A stretch of 64,000 nt of DNA. It comes from Crocinitomicaceae bacterium (GTDB taxonomy: Bacteria > Bacteroidota > Bacteroidia > Flavobacteriales_G > Salibacteraceae). The DNA is taken from NCBI GenBank assembly GCA_002713215.1, contig PAVO01000042.1:1-64000 (forward strand). The letters run 5' to 3'. The notes beneath the pieces are model-generated. The model saw nothing but the letters and a program-made list of their open reading frames with translations, had not been told where the DNA came from and did not search any database. This document shows positions 29,965-40,430 of the stretch, piece after piece (position 1 is the first letter of the stretch; every line of letters starts with the position of its first letter). The translations under genes and the position numbers were made by a program.

Positions 29965-30183
29965 ATGGCCAAACAGGCATCGATAGAGCAGGACGGTAAA
30001 ATTATTGAGGCATTGTCAAACGCAATGTTCAGAGTAGAACTCGAAAATGGACACGTTATAACTGCACACATTTCAGGTAAAATGAGAATGTTTTACATTA
30101 AAATTTTGCCCGGAGACAAAGTGAAAGTAGAGATGTCACCATATGATTTAACAAAAGGAAGAATTACCTTCAGATACAAATAA
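29965..30183 (+). CDS. infA: Translation initiation factor IF-1
   Basis: 72 residues, the standard length. One S1/OB domain: [26 protein letters not shown] and [18 protein letters not shown] are diagnostic. It occupies the A site during initiation. Confidence 0.97.
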   Translation: MAKQASIEQDGKIIEALSNAMFRVELENGHVITAHISGKMRMFYIKILPGDKVKVEMSPYDLTKGRITFRYK

Positions 30184-30184
30184 G

Positions 30185-30301
30185 ATGAAGACAAGAGCAT
30201 CGATAAAAAAGAGAAGTGAAGACTGTAAAATAGTCCGGAGAAAAGGACGCCTTTACGTCATCAACAAGAAGAATCCGAAATTTAAACAAAGACAAGGTTA
30301 A
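30185..30301 (+). CDS. rpmJ: Ribosomal protein bL36, zinc-free form
   Basis: 38 residues, too short for most ORF thresholds. It reads [20 protein letters not shown] and ends NPKFKQRQG. The family's zinc ligands are Cys11, Cys14, Cys27 and His32; here the matching residues are Ser, Cys, Asn and Phe, so no zinc can be held. It starts one base after the infA stop and precedes rpsM by 9 bp, the normal order. Confidence 0.95.
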   Translation: MKTRASIKKRSEDCKIVRRKGRLYVINKKNPKFKQRQG

Positions 30302-30310
30302 TTTAGAATT

Positions 30311-30688
30311 ATGGCTCGTATAGCAGGAATAGATTTACCAAAGAATAAAAGAGGAGTTATAGGTCTAACCTATATCTATGGAATTGGTCCCTCTAAGGCT
30401 AAAGAAATTTTGAACGAAGCTGGAGTAGATCCAAGCATTCGTGTTCAAGATTGGGACGACAGTCAGTTGTCTGCCATTAGAAACTACATTAACTCTACGT
30501 TTAAAGTTGAAGGTGCCCTTCGATCTGAAGTTCAGTTAAACATCAAGCGTTTAATGGACATCGGTTGTTATCGTGGTATTCGTCATCGTTCTGGTCTTCC
30601 ATTAAGAGGACAAAGAACCAAGAACAACTGTAGAACAAGAAAAGGAAAAAGAAAAACAGTAGCGAACAAAAAAATTGCTTCTAAATAA
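30311..30688 (+). CDS. rpsM: Ribosomal protein uS13
   Basis: 125 residues. [26 protein letters not shown] and the end [26 protein letters not shown] are diagnostic. First gene of the alpha-operon part. Confidence 0.98.
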   Translation: MARIAGIDLPKNKRGVIGLTYIYGIGPSKAKEILNEAGVDPSIRVQDWDDSQLSAIRNYINSTFKVEGALRSEVQLNIKRLMDIGCYRGIRHRSGLPLRGQRTKNNCRTRKGKRKTVANKKIASK

Positions 30689-30697
30689 TAAGTAGTT

Positions 30698-31081
30698 ATG
30701 GCAAAGTCTAGCGCTAAAAAACTTAAAGTAAAAATTGATGCAGTTGGAGAAGCTCATATCAAAGCTTCATTCAATAACATCATCATAACCCTTACCAATG
30801 CACAAGGTCAAACCATTTCATGGTCTTCAGCTGGTAAATTAGGGTTTAGAGGTTCTAAAAAGAATACTCCTTATGCTGCTCAACAAGCAGCTCAGGATGC
30901 TTCTCAAGCTGCGTACGATGCTGGGTTGAGAAAGGTTAAGTTGTATGTAAAAGGACCTGGATCAGGTCGTGAATCTGCAATTAGAACCATTCACAATACC
31001 GGGATTCAAGTAATGGAAATTGTTGATGTGACTCCATTGCCACACAATGGTTGCAGACCTCCAAAAAGAAGAAGAGTATAA
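30698..31081 (+). CDS. rpsK: Ribosomal protein uS11
   Basis: 127 residues. [34 protein letters not shown] and the C-terminal [16 protein letters not shown] are diagnostic of S11 on the 30S platform. Confidence 0.98.
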   Translation: MAKSSAKKLKVKIDAVGEAHIKASFNNIIITLTNAQGQTISWSSAGKLGFRGSKKNTPYAAQQAAQDASQAAYDAGLRKVKLYVKGPGSGRESAIRTIHNTGIQVMEIVDVTPLPHNGCRPPKRRRV

Positions 31082-31157
31082 TAATTAATAACTGGGAAGG
31101 AATCAGGTTGTCGAAGGAAATGCCTTAATTCATAACCCCTTTCTAAAAAACAGATAG
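31082..31157 (+). other. 76-bp spacer before rpsD, possibly structured
   Basis: The longest gap inside the ribosomal cluster. It can fold as nested stems: GGG and GAAT on the left pair with ATTC and CCC on the right, with an inner AAGG-AAATG-CCTT hairpin. S4 is an autorepressor in other phyla; a regulatory role here is an inference only. Confidence 0.3.
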
Positions 31158-31766
31158 ATGGCAAGATACAGAGGACCCAAGTCCAAAATCGCAAGAAAGT
31201 TTCAGGATCCAATTTTTGGACCTGACAAAGTGTTAGACCGAAAGAACTACCCTCCAGGGCAGCACGGTCCTAACAGAAGACGTCAAAAGAAATCGGAATA
31301 TTCGGTTCAGTTGGCAGAGAAACAAAAAGCAAAGTATACCTATGGTATCCTTGAGCGTCAATTCGCTAACTTGTTTAACAAAGCATCCCGATCAAAAGGG
31401 ATTACTGGTGAAAACTTGTTGAAATTGTGTGAAGCAAGGTTAGACAATACCGTTTTCCGAATGGGTATTTCTCCTACAAGAGATGGAGCTCGTCAATTGG
31501 TATCGCACAGACACATTACCGTGAATGGAAATATTGTAAATATTCCTTCATACCATGTGCGTCCGGGTGATGTGGTTGGTGTTCGTGAAAAATCGAAAGG
31601 TATGGAAGCTATTCGAAGCTCAATTGCGTCTTCGAATACAGCTAACTACCCTTGGATCGAGTTTAACCGCGAAACAATGTCCGGTACATTCATTCAGAAC
31701 CCAGAAAGAGAGGAAATTCCTGAGAACATCAAGGAACAACTGATCGTCGAATTATATTCTAAATAA
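31158..31766 (+). CDS. rpsD: Ribosomal protein uS4
   Basis: 202 residues, 30S assembly initiator. [20 protein letters not shown] at the start lacks the CxxC pairs of the zinc form; the S4 RNA-binding domain is [31 protein letters not shown] segment. Separated from rpsK by 76 bp. Confidence 0.98.
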   Translation: MARYRGPKSKIARKFQDPIFGPDKVLDRKNYPPGQHGPNRRRQKKSEYSVQLAEKQKAKYTYGILERQFANLFNKASRSKGITGENLLKLCEARLDNTVFRMGISPTRDGARQLVSHRHITVNGNIVNIPSYHVRPGDVVGVREKSKGMEAIRSSIASSNTANYPWIEFNRETMSGTFIQNPEREEIPENIKEQLIVELYSK

Positions 31767-31789
31767 AACTTTAAATCATAACTTAAGAT

Positions 31790-32779
31790 ATGGCAATTTT
31801 AGATTTTCAAAAGCCTGATAAAGTAATCATGATCGAGTCTGACGATAAAGTCGGACAATTCGAATTCAGACCTCTTGAACCTGGATACGGAATAACTATT
31901 GGAAATGCTCTTAGAAGAATCTTATTATCTTCTCTAGAAGGGTTTGCAATCACCAGTATTAAGATTGACGGTGTGGATCATGAATTTTCAACTGTACCTG
32001 GTGTAGTTGAAGATGTTACCGAAGTTATCCTTGCGTTGAAACAAGTTCGTTTCAAACAACAAATAGAAGACATTAACAGCGAAAGAGTAATCGTAAAAGT
32101 TTCAGGTAAAAATGAAATTACCGCTGGCGATATAGGTCAGTTTACTTCTGCATTTCAGGTATTAAACCCTGAGCACGTTATTGCTACCATTGATGAGGGT
32201 GCTGATTTCCAAATGGAACTTACAGTTGGAAAAGGTCGTGGTTATGTGCCTGCTGAAGAAAACAACAGCGAAGGTGCTTTGGGATTGATTCCAATTGATT
32301 CAATTTACACTCCAATCAGGAACGTAAAATATTCAGTTGAGAATTATCGTGTTGAGCAAAAAACCGATTACGAAAAGTTGGTTTTCGAAATTGAATCTGA
32401 CGGATCAGTTCATCCTAAAGATGCACTTAAGGAAGCTGCTAAAATTTTGATTCACCACTTCATGCTTTTCTCTGATGAGAAAATCACATTGGATACAGAG
32501 GAGCAAGCTGCTGAAGAAGAATTTGACGAAACTTCACTTCACATGCGTCAATTGCTTAAAACTAAGTTGGTTGATTTGGATTTAAGTGTTCGTGCATTGA
32601 ACTGCTTAAAAGCTGCTGAGATTGAAACTCTTGGTGACTTGGTTCAATTTGACAAAAACGACATGTTGAAATTCAGAAACTTTGGTAAGAAATCTCTTAC
32701 TGAGTTAGAAGAATTGGTTGAGAATAAAGGCTTGTCTTTCGGAATGAACCTTTCGAAGTATAAGCTAGATAAGGATTAA
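31790..32779 (+). CDS. rpoA: RNA polymerase alpha subunit
   Basis: 329 residues. The N-terminal dimerisation domain has [26 protein letters not shown]; an acidic linker ([12 protein letters not shown]) leads to the C-terminal domain with [23 protein letters not shown] and [13 protein letters not shown], which binds UP elements and activators. In the usual place between S4 and L17. Confidence 0.98.
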   Translation: MAILDFQKPDKVIMIESDDKVGQFEFRPLEPGYGITIGNALRRILLSSLEGFAITSIKIDGVDHEFSTVPGVVEDVTEVILALKQVRFKQQIEDINSERVIVKVSGKNEITAGDIGQFTSAFQVLNPEHVIATIDEGADFQMELTVGKGRGYVPAEENNSEGALGLIPIDSIYTPIRNVKYSVENYRVEQKTDYEKLVFEIESDGSVHPKDALKEAAKILIHHFMLFSDEKITLDTEEQAAEEEFDETSLHMRQLLKTKLVDLDLSVRALNCLKAAEIETLGDLVQFDKNDMLKFRNFGKKSLTELEELVENKGLSFGMNLSKYKLDKD

Positions 32780-32808
32780 GATCCATCATTTATTGAATAG
32801 GAATAAAA

Positions 32809-33540
32809 ATGAGACATAATAATAAAACCAAGAGCTTAGGTAGATTAGCAGGTCATAGAAAGGCCATGCTGGCGAATATGGCTTGCTCGCTAATTGAGCA
32901 CAAGCGTATTAATACCACTGTTGCTAAGGGTAAAGTTCTTCGTCGCTATATAGAGCCTCTTCTTACAAAAGCTAAGACAGATACTACTCACTCTCGAAGA
33001 GTTGTATTCAGCTACTTGCAAAACAAAGAAGTAGTTTCTGAATTATTTGGTGAGGTTGCTTCAAAAATTGCAGATCGTCCGGGCGGTTATACCCGAATTA
33101 TCAAAACCGGATCAAGGGTTGGTGATGCTGCAGATATGTGTATGATTGAGTTGGTTGATTTCAACGAGATCTACGGAAAAGAAGAGAAGAAGAAAACACG
33201 CCGTAAGAGAAGAAGCGGAGCTAAGAATCAAGATACACCTGCAACTAAAGCTGCAGCAGTTGAAACACCTGCTGAAGAGCCGGTTGTTGAAGACGCAGTT
33301 GTGGTTGAAGAAGAGACCGTGGCTGAAAGTGCTCCTGCTGCTGAGGCTAGTGCCCCTGCTGAAGCTACAGACGACGCGGAGAAGGAAGAAAAAGCTCCTG
33401 AGACTGAAGCGAAGGTAGAAACACCAGAAGCTGAAGCTCCAGTGGTTGAAGAGCCAAAAGCTGAAGCTGATGACGCCGAAGATAGTGCCTCTGCTGAAGC
33501 TAATGGTGATACGCAGAAAAAGGAAGAAGGAAAAGAGTAA
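32809..33540 (+). CDS. rplQ: Ribosomal protein bL17 with long acidic tail
   Basis: 243 residues against about 120-130 for most bacteria. Residues 1-117 are a normal L17 core ([21 protein letters not shown], then [20 protein letters not shown]). A basic hinge [15 protein letters not shown] follows, and about 100 residues made almost only of Ala, Glu, Pro, Val, Thr and Asp. Extended L17 is known in Bacteroidota, but this tail is long. It is the last gene of the cluster, followed by a terminator. Confidence 0.97.
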   Translation: MRHNNKTKSLGRLAGHRKAMLANMACSLIEHKRINTTVAKGKVLRRYIEPLLTKAKTDTTHSRRVVFSYLQNKEVVSELFGEVASKIADRPGGYTRIIKTGSRVGDAADMCMIELVDFNEIYGKEEKKKTRRKRRSGAKNQDTPATKAAAVETPAEEPVVEDAVVVEEETVAESAPAAEASAPAEATDDAEKEEKAPETEAKVETPEAEAPVVEEPKAEADDAEDSASAEANGDTQKKEEGKE

Positions 33541-33573
33541 AGTTGAAATTTTTCAGATTGCAATAACATTTAG

Positions 33574-33609
33574 AAAAGGATAAGGCGTTAAGTCTTGTCC
33601 TTTTTTTTT
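33574..33609 (+). terminator. Terminator of the ribosomal protein cluster
   Basis: AAAAGGATAAG-loop of 9-CTTGTCCTTTT, an 11-bp stem with one G-T wobble, followed by nine T. It lies 33 bp after rplQ and 12 bp before carA, so carA needs its own promoter or read-through. Confidence 0.85.
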
Positions 33610-33621
33610 ATCTAAAAACGA

Positions 33622-34731
33622 ATGAAATTTAAACACAGACCTGACGCAGTACTACTTCTACAAGATGGTACTGTATTTCGTGGCAAAGCCGTAGGACAAA
33701 TTGGTACAGCTACCGGAGAAATTGCTTTTAATACTGGAATGTATGGCTATCAAGAAATATTTACCGATCCTTCCTATTATGGGCAGATGTTGTTGCTAAC
33801 AACATCGCATGTTGGGAATTACGGAATAGCCGCTGATGAAATTGAGTCTGAATCCATTAAAATTGAGGGGTTAGTTTGCAAGAAGTTCTCTGAGAATTAC
33901 TCTCGGCCAGCAGCAGTGGAGAGCTTACAGGATTACTTCGTTAAGAATAACCGGGTAGGGATTTCCGATGTGGATACAAGAGCCTTAACTCGACATATTC
34001 GTTCCCAGGGGGCTATGAATGCCATTGTGTCTTCTGAAACTTCTGATATCGAAGAATTGAAGGCCAAGCTGAAGGAAGTACCTTCGATGGAGGGCCTTGA
34101 ATTGTCTTCAAAGGTGTCAACCAAGGAGGCGTTTTTCTTTGGAGACGAAAGCGCCAGTCACAGGGTAGCAGTGCTTGATTTAGGAGTTAAAAAGAACATT
34201 TTGCGATGTTTGGCTGAACGGGATTGCTACTTAAATGTATTTCCACATGACGCTTCTTTTGAAGAAATGGAAAAATGGAACCCAGATGCTTATATGTTGT
34301 CTAATGGTCCTGGAGATCCTTCTGTAATGGAAGAACAGATAAAAACCGTTGGAAAAATTATTGATTCCGGGAAACCTACTTTCGGTATTTGCCTCGGTCA
34401 TCAGGTGTTGGCTTTAAGTCAGGGACTAACTACTTCCAAGATGCACAATGGGCATCGTGGGGTAAACCATCCGGTAAAAAACCTGGCAACAAGCCGTTGT
34501 GAAGTTACTTCACAGAATCATGGATTTGTGGTTGATTGGGCGTCAGCAGAAGCCAATGAAAATATTGAGATTACGCATCAGCATCTAAATGATGATACCC
34601 TGGCAGGAATAAAGGTATTAAATAAGAATGCTTTTTCAGTTCAGTATCACCCCGAGTCTTCAGCAGGACCAAACGATTCTCGTTATTTATTCGATCAGTT
34701 TATAAACAACATTAAAAAACATAAATCATAA
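33622..34731 (+). CDS. carA: Carbamoyl-phosphate synthase small subunit (glutaminase)
   Basis: 369 residues. It hydrolyses glutamine and passes ammonia to CarB for pyrimidine and arginine synthesis. The N-terminal small-subunit domain (VLLLQDGTVFRGKAVG, FNTGMYGYQEIFTDPSYYGQ) precedes a class I glutamine amidotransferase with nucleophile Cys in FGICLGHQVLAL and the His-Glu pair in VQYHPESSAGP. carB is not in the window. Followed by eno after 14 bp. Confidence 0.97.
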   Translation: MKFKHRPDAVLLLQDGTVFRGKAVGQIGTATGEIAFNTGMYGYQEIFTDPSYYGQMLLLTTSHVGNYGIAADEIESESIKIEGLVCKKFSENYSRPAAVESLQDYFVKNNRVGISDVDTRALTRHIRSQGAMNAIVSSETSDIEELKAKLKEVPSMEGLELSSKVSTKEAFFFGDESASHRVAVLDLGVKKNILRCLAERDCYLNVFPHDASFEEMEKWNPDAYMLSNGPGDPSVMEEQIKTVGKIIDSGKPTFGICLGHQVLALSQGLTTSKMHNGHRGVNHPVKNLATSRCEVTSQNHGFVVDWASAEANENIEITHQHLNDDTLAGIKVLNKNAFSVQYHPESSAGPNDSRYLFDQFINNIKKHKS

Positions 34732-34739
34732 TATTTTAG

Positions 34740-36035
<1,296 letters not shown>

Positions 36036-36190
36036 GCCCTTTTCAATCTTATTAGAAGGCAATTCTAATTGAATATTGGCTAGGAAAAATGCGTGTTGCG
36101 ATGTATATTCGCAATATGGCAGAATTCGCCTATAAATTACTTTGTAAAAATATAAGTAATTGATTTATAACACTAAACGAGGAGAGTAGC
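36036..36190 (+). promoter_or_regulatory. gltA upstream region with two inverted repeats
   Basis: Two dyads are visible: ATTAGAA-N5-TTCTAAT at 36051-36069, perhaps the 3' end structure of eno mRNA, and TTGCGA-N7-TCGCAA at 36096-36114, 77 bp upstream of the citrate synthase start, a candidate operator. No TAnnTTTG box is exact here. Confidence 0.35.
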
Positions 36191-37477
36191 ATGGGAGATA
36201 CAGCATCAATTTCATACAACGGAGAGACTTACGAGTTTCCTGTAATTGAAGGAACGGAAAATGAAAAAGGAATTGACATTTCCAAGTTGCGTGCAAGTAC
36301 CGGTTTGGTTACCTTGGATTTAGGGTTTAAAAACACGGGCTCTACTAAAAGTGCGATTACCTACCTTGATGGTGAAAATGGTATTTTAAGGTACCGTGGC
36401 TACTCCATTGAAGACCTTGCTGAAAACTCTTCCTTTTTGGAAGTTTCTTACCTTGTAATATTTGGTGAGCTTCCTACCAAAGAGCAATTTGAAAAATTCA
36501 ACAGAGACATTACCCAGCATACATTGGTTCATGAGGAGATTAAAAACATCCTGGATGGATTTCCTTCCAATGCGCATCCCATGGGAGTGTTGTCCGCATT
36601 GATATCGTCATTAACTGCTTTTTATCCTTCTTCGTTAGACCCTAATCGTTCCGCTGATGAAGTGTATATGAGCATTATACGAATTGTTGCTAAACTTCCA
36701 ACAATTGCAGCGTGGGCTTTTAAAAACGAATTGGGGCATCCTGTAAATTATCCGGATAACAGTTTGGAGTATTGTTCAAACTTCCTGAAAATGATGTTTG
36801 CAATTCCTTCTGAAGAGTATAAACCCGATCCCGTGGTTGCTGATGCATTGAATAAGTTGTTGATTCTACATGTAGATCACGAGCAAAACTGTTCAACTTC
36901 TACCGTAAGAATTGTAGGCTCAAGTCATGCCAGTTTATATTCTTCAATTTCAGCAGGTATTTCGGCCTTATGGGGTCCACTTCATGGTGGAGCAAATCAG
37001 GCTGTAATTGAAATGCTTGAGGCAATAAGAGCCGATGGAGGAGATGTGGAGAAATACATGGCTAAAGCTAAAGATAAAGACGATCCTTTCAGACTTATGG
37101 GCTTTGGACACAGGGTATATAAAAACTTTGACCCAAGGGCTCGTATCATCAAGAAAGCTGCTGATACGGTATTGGCTAAATTGGGCGTAAACGATCCGGT
37201 TCTAGAAATTGCTAAAGGGCTGGAAGAAGTGGCTCTTAAGGACCCGTATTTCGTTGAGCGTAAGCTATATCCTAATGTGGACTTTTATTCAGGAATTATT
37301 TACCGAGCGCTTGGAATTCCAACTCAAATGTTCACCGTGATGTTTGCCTTAGGTCGACTTCCTGGCTGGATTGCTCAGTGGAAGGAAATGCGTGAGAATA
37401 ATGAACCCATTGGCCGCCCTCGTCAAATTTATACAGGAGCGACAGAGCGTCCATTTGTAAATATGGGAGACCGATAG
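36191..37477 (+). CDS. gltA: Citrate synthase
   Basis: 428 residues, type II enzyme of the TCA cycle. Catalytic His in LHVDHEQNCSTSTVR and PLHGGANQAV, and GFGHRVYKNFDPRARI with the substrate-binding His and Arg are all present. It has a proper Shine-Dalgarno, GAGGAG at 36179-36184, 6 bases before ATG. It ends in a strong terminator. Confidence 0.97.
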   Translation: MGDTASISYNGETYEFPVIEGTENEKGIDISKLRASTGLVTLDLGFKNTGSTKSAITYLDGENGILRYRGYSIEDLAENSSFLEVSYLVIFGELPTKEQFEKFNRDITQHTLVHEEIKNILDGFPSNAHPMGVLSALISSLTAFYPSSLDPNRSADEVYMSIIRIVAKLPTIAAWAFKNELGHPVNYPDNSLEYCSNFLKMMFAIPSEEYKPDPVVADALNKLLILHVDHEQNCSTSTVRIVGSSHASLYSSISAGISALWGPLHGGANQAVIEMLEAIRADGGDVEKYMAKAKDKDDPFRLMGFGHRVYKNFDPRARIIKKAADTVLAKLGVNDPVLEIAKGLEEVALKDPYFVERKLYPNVDFYSGIIYRALGIPTQMFTVMFALGRLPGWIAQWKEMRENNEPIGRPRQIYTGATERPFVNMGDR

Positions 37478-37501
37478 TCTTCGAAAAAACACTAATAATA
37501 G

Positions 37502-37527
37502 AAAGGCTGCCTATGGCGGCCTTTTTT
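37502..37527 (+). terminator. Terminator of gltA
   Basis: AAAGGCTGCC-TAT-GGCGGCCTTTTTT: a 10-bp stem with one wobble and a T run, 24 bp after the citrate synthase stop. The minus-strand gene that follows ends 22 bp further on, so it may serve both. Confidence 0.85.
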
Positions 37528-37548
37528 ATGAATATTGGTTGACTCTGT

Positions 37549-39024
37549 TTAGCTCCACATCTCTTTTATTGATTTGGGATTGGTTAAACGTTTATTGACG
37601 AAGAAGAATTGATAGAGTTCGAAAAACCAGACCCGTTTCCCAATGTTGTTGTACCAGAACATCGCCTTTCGAAGCCTTCGATCGCGATGAAAAAGCCATC
37701 TTCCAATGGCCTTTGGTCTTATTTGCATGAGTACTTCCATAAGTTTGACCAGGAGAATAACCTTCCAGGGTTTTACATAAGGAGTTTCTAAAACCTGGTG
37801 TTTATAGTCCCAAAGCGATTGATCATCCAAAATAATATTCTTGGATTCTACTTCTTTAAAGTAGGGAGTCCATTGGTGAGGCGTTACATAGAGTAACTGA
37901 ACCTGGTCGGGATCGTAGGCCAGCAGTTGCCTGAAACTGTTGTAAAAATCAATGAGTTTTTCTTCTCCAAAGCCAACAACATAAGTAGCCATAGATAAAA
38001 TATCGTACTTTCTGAGCAATTCAATGGCCTTCTTGTCTTTTACCGCTGAACCAGCCTTCTTGATTTTTTCAAGAACAACCTCATCGTAGTTTTCGATGCC
38101 AAGCAGAAATCGTTCAAACCCTGCCTGTTTATACAAATGAAGATGCTTTTCGTCTCGAACAATGTTGTCTGCTCGTATGGAACCTACCAGAATCATATTC
38201 AGGTTTTTCCGGATTAATGCTTCCAGGAATAATTTCCATTCATGTTTGTTCGTTGAAGGGTTTTCGTCGGCAAAATTGATAACCTCTATTCCGTAATCAT
38301 GGTGTAGCATTTCAATTTCATCCGCTAACAACTGAGGGTTTCGGTTTCTCCATTTTTTCCAAAACAGGCTTTGCCCACAATAGTTGCAAGGGTAGGGGCA
38401 GCCTCTTGAAAATTGCAACACAACTGCTTTCTTTTTGCCCCAGTAGGTATAATGGTAACCTTCCATTAACTCCCATGCGATTCTATAATTGTCTAATTTC
38501 TCAATAAGGGGCCTGGCTTTTGATTTTATTGTTTCGGTTTTTGCTCGGTAGGCAATCCCCATAACGTTCTCTATACGTTCCGATTTATTTAACGCTTGGA
38601 TCAATTGCAAGGTCGTTTCTTCTCCTTCACCACATACAACATAATCAATGTGCTCATTTTCTACCAGGATTTGTTTCCAGTGGTAGGTGGGAAATACGCC
38701 GCCTATAATAACCTTAATGGTTGAATTGATACCTTTTATTTCTTGTGCCAGTTCATTAATTATTGGCTGTGCCGAAGTGGAACCCGAATGTCCCATTAAA
38801 ACGATATCAGGCTGGATTTGGTTGACATTATTAAGGATTTTATTAACCTTCATATTGCTATAATCGGCATCCAATAATTCGGGTTGAAAACCTGCATCAA
38901 TTAATGGGCCGGCTATGGATAGTAGACCGAGTGGAGGTAAGTGTTCATTAGGGATTCTACTTCCAATTGATTTATGAGGTGGATTGATGAGTAGAATTTT
39001 GAAGTTGCTTTTCAATACGTGCAT
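37549..39024 (-). CDS. BchE-like cobalamin-binding radical SAM protein, function unknown
   Basis: 491 residues from ATG 39024 (MHVLKSNFKILLINPP); an in-frame TTG at 39057 lies in a repeat and is unlikely. Residues 1-140 resemble a B12-binding Rossmann domain (LPPLGLLSIAGPLIDAGF, VIIGGVFPTYHW, VVCGEGEETTLQL) but lack a DxHxxG cobalamin motif. The radical SAM centre is CPYPCNYC, i.e. Cx3Cx2C, followed by FADENPSTNKHEW. The C-terminal part (LLYVTPHQWTPYF, WDYKHQVLETPYVKPW) belongs to a branch often annotated as Mg-protoporphyrin monomethyl ester cyclase (BchE). No chlorophyll genes are nearby, so the substrate is open. It stands alone on the minus strand. Confidence 0.8.
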   Translation of the reverse strand: MHVLKSNFKILLINPPHKSIGSRIPNEHLPPLGLLSIAGPLIDAGFQPELLDADYSNMKVNKILNNVNQIQPDIVLMGHSGSTSAQPIINELAQEIKGINSTIKVIIGGVFPTYHWKQILVENEHIDYVVCGEGEETTLQLIQALNKSERIENVMGIAYRAKTETIKSKARPLIEKLDNYRIAWELMEGYHYTYWGKKKAVVLQFSRGCPYPCNYCGQSLFWKKWRNRNPQLLADEIEMLHHDYGIEVINFADENPSTNKHEWKLFLEALIRKNLNMILVGSIRADNIVRDEKHLHLYKQAGFERFLLGIENYDEVVLEKIKKAGSAVKDKKAIELLRKYDILSMATYVVGFGEEKLIDFYNSFRQLLAYDPDQVQLLYVTPHQWTPYFKEVESKNIILDDQSLWDYKHQVLETPYVKPWKVILLVKLMEVLMQIRPKAIGRWLFHRDRRLRKAMFWYNNIGKRVWFFELYQFFFVNKRLTNPKSIKEMWS

Positions 39025-39046
39025 GAGCAATTTGGTTGTGGTTGAC

Positions 39047-39078
39047 GGCCCAACCAACTATTGATTAGGCCCAACCAA
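39047..39078 (-). repeat. Two direct 11-bp repeats, 21 bp apart, upstream of the radical SAM gene
   Basis: GGCCCAACCAA occurs at 39047-39057 and again at 39068-39078 on the plus strand (TTGGTTGGGCC on the coding strand). The period of 21 bp is two helical turns and the pair lies 23-54 bp before the start codon, a typical place for a transcription factor. No known factor recognised. Confidence 0.55.
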
Positions 39079-39173
39079 TTTCATGTACATAGCCCATCAG
39101 TTATCGTTCAAAAGGATTGTAAAAATTAACAAGTAAATTATTATGATTTTCAGATCTACAATTAGCAGGTGTA

Positions 39174-40172
39174 TCAGAAGTGTATGGTAGCCTTGGGTAA
39201 TTTTTTGCGAATCAAGTCTTTTTGTTCCTGATTCAGTGGGTTTTTTTCTAGGTTAATTAGCTTTAGCTTCAGCTGGTAAAACTCAGGTGGCAGTACTTTT
39301 AAGTCATTCTTTATCAATGATATTTCCCGTAGTTTTTTCAGATTTATGATTTCCGAGGGGAGGTTTTGAATTCTACAATCATCGAGGATTAAATATTTGA
39401 GCGACTTTAGTTTACAAATTGGGATCAAAGCTGTATTGGAATACAAATTACAATGGCTTGCATCCAGGTATTCCAGTTTTGGAAAAGAGCTGGCCGTTAT
39501 CTGTTTGAGATCAATGGGGTTATCTCCAAGAACCAATTTAAGAATTCGCCCAAAAACTAAATTCTTAGGGATACTATCCAGCTTGGTTCGAAATAAGCTT
39601 AGCCTCTCTAATTGTGTTGAATAGGTAAATGCTTGTTCAGCATTTCTAAGTGGATTAGCATCCATATTAAAATGCTGAAGTCTCGATAAACTAATTTGGT
39701 TTGGTGGCAATTGAGTTATGTAGTTATAGTTTAACGAAAGAGTTGTAAGCTCCATTAGTTCGTTGTTCAATTCAGGAAATTCCAGTAGTTGATTAAAATC
39801 AAGATGGAGCTCTTTTAATTGTGTTAAGCAATTGTCCGGAATTTCTATTTCGCGAATCTTGTTGTTTTTTATACTTAAGTAGACCAAGTTATTGAGTTGG
39901 TTGCTCCTCAATGGAATTTGCTCAATTTCGTTCTCATTAAGAACCAAGTATTGAAGGTTTTCAAATTGAAAGATTTCCTGTGGAAACGATTTTAATTCTT
40001 GTCGACTAAGATTAAGACGATGAACCAACTCCTTCGATTGCAAGGCAATTCGTAAATCGGTGTACACTTTTTCTGTTATGGTGGATGCATAAAAAGACTG
40101 ACTTTCCTGAGAAAACCCGGAGTGCAAAAACACCAATAAAAGGAAGTTTATTTGTACTAGCCTTAGTAACAT
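39174..40172 (-). CDS. Exported leucine-rich repeat protein
   Basis: 332 residues with a Sec signal peptide (LVQINFLLLVFLHSGFSQ). From about residue 50 to the end there are roughly eleven LRR units of 22-24 residues, e.g. LQYLVLNENEIEQIPL, LVYLSIKNNKIREIEI, LTTLSLNYNYITQLPP and LREISLIKNDLKVLPP. No other domain or anchor is visible. LRR proteins usually bind other proteins; the partner is unknown. Divergent from the small ORF that begins 4 bp away. Confidence 0.85.
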   Translation of the reverse strand: MLLRLVQINFLLLVFLHSGFSQESQSFYASTITEKVYTDLRIALQSKELVHRLNLSRQELKSFPQEIFQFENLQYLVLNENEIEQIPLRSNQLNNLVYLSIKNNKIREIEIPDNCLTQLKELHLDFNQLLEFPELNNELMELTTLSLNYNYITQLPPNQISLSRLQHFNMDANPLRNAEQAFTYSTQLERLSLFRTKLDSIPKNLVFGRILKLVLGDNPIDLKQITASSFPKLEYLDASHCNLYSNTALIPICKLKSLKYLILDDCRIQNLPSEIINLKKLREISLIKNDLKVLPPEFYQLKLKLINLEKNPLNQEQKDLIRKKLPKATIHF

Positions 40173-40175
40173 ATT

Positions 40176-40301
40176 GTGAAAGTAAAAATAGTTGTTTCCA
40201 TTCTGGTAGGTTTCCTTCTATTGGGATTGAACTATCTTTTTTTTCCAAAGATTATAAGCGGAGAATCGCGCAATAACTATTGGAAACTGATTAAGAAATA
40301 G
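40176..40301 (+). CDS. Possible 41-residue single-span membrane protein
   Basis: A GTG-started ORF reads MKVKIVVSILVGFLLLGLNY and then LFFPKIISGESRNNYWKLIKK. One clear hydrophobic helix near the N-terminus followed by a short polar basic tail is the layout of real small membrane proteins, but there is no ribosome binding site or family match that I know, and it begins 3 bp from the divergent LRR start. Treat as a candidate. Confidence 0.25.
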   Translation: MKVKIVVSILVGFLLLGLNYLFFPKIISGESRNNYWKLIKK

Positions 40302-40430
40302 ATTCAGATGTTGGGGATATCATTTTGGCTCTTAGTGCTGAATTTAATCCAGTACTTGGAACAGTAGAAAGACAATAAAGAGGGAGTACTTAAAGATTTT
40401 ACACACCTGGTGTTTCTATAATCAATCAAG

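Noticed and set aside
37549-39024. Evidence for chlorophyll synthesis or phototrophy
   Set aside because: Only one BchE-like gene, of a divergent branch, and no other pigment gene in 64 kb.
39083-39090. ATGTACAT octamer as a light-responsive LitR/CarH operator
   Set aside because: An 8-bp palindrome is common by chance in AT-rich DNA and no regulator gene of that type is nearby.
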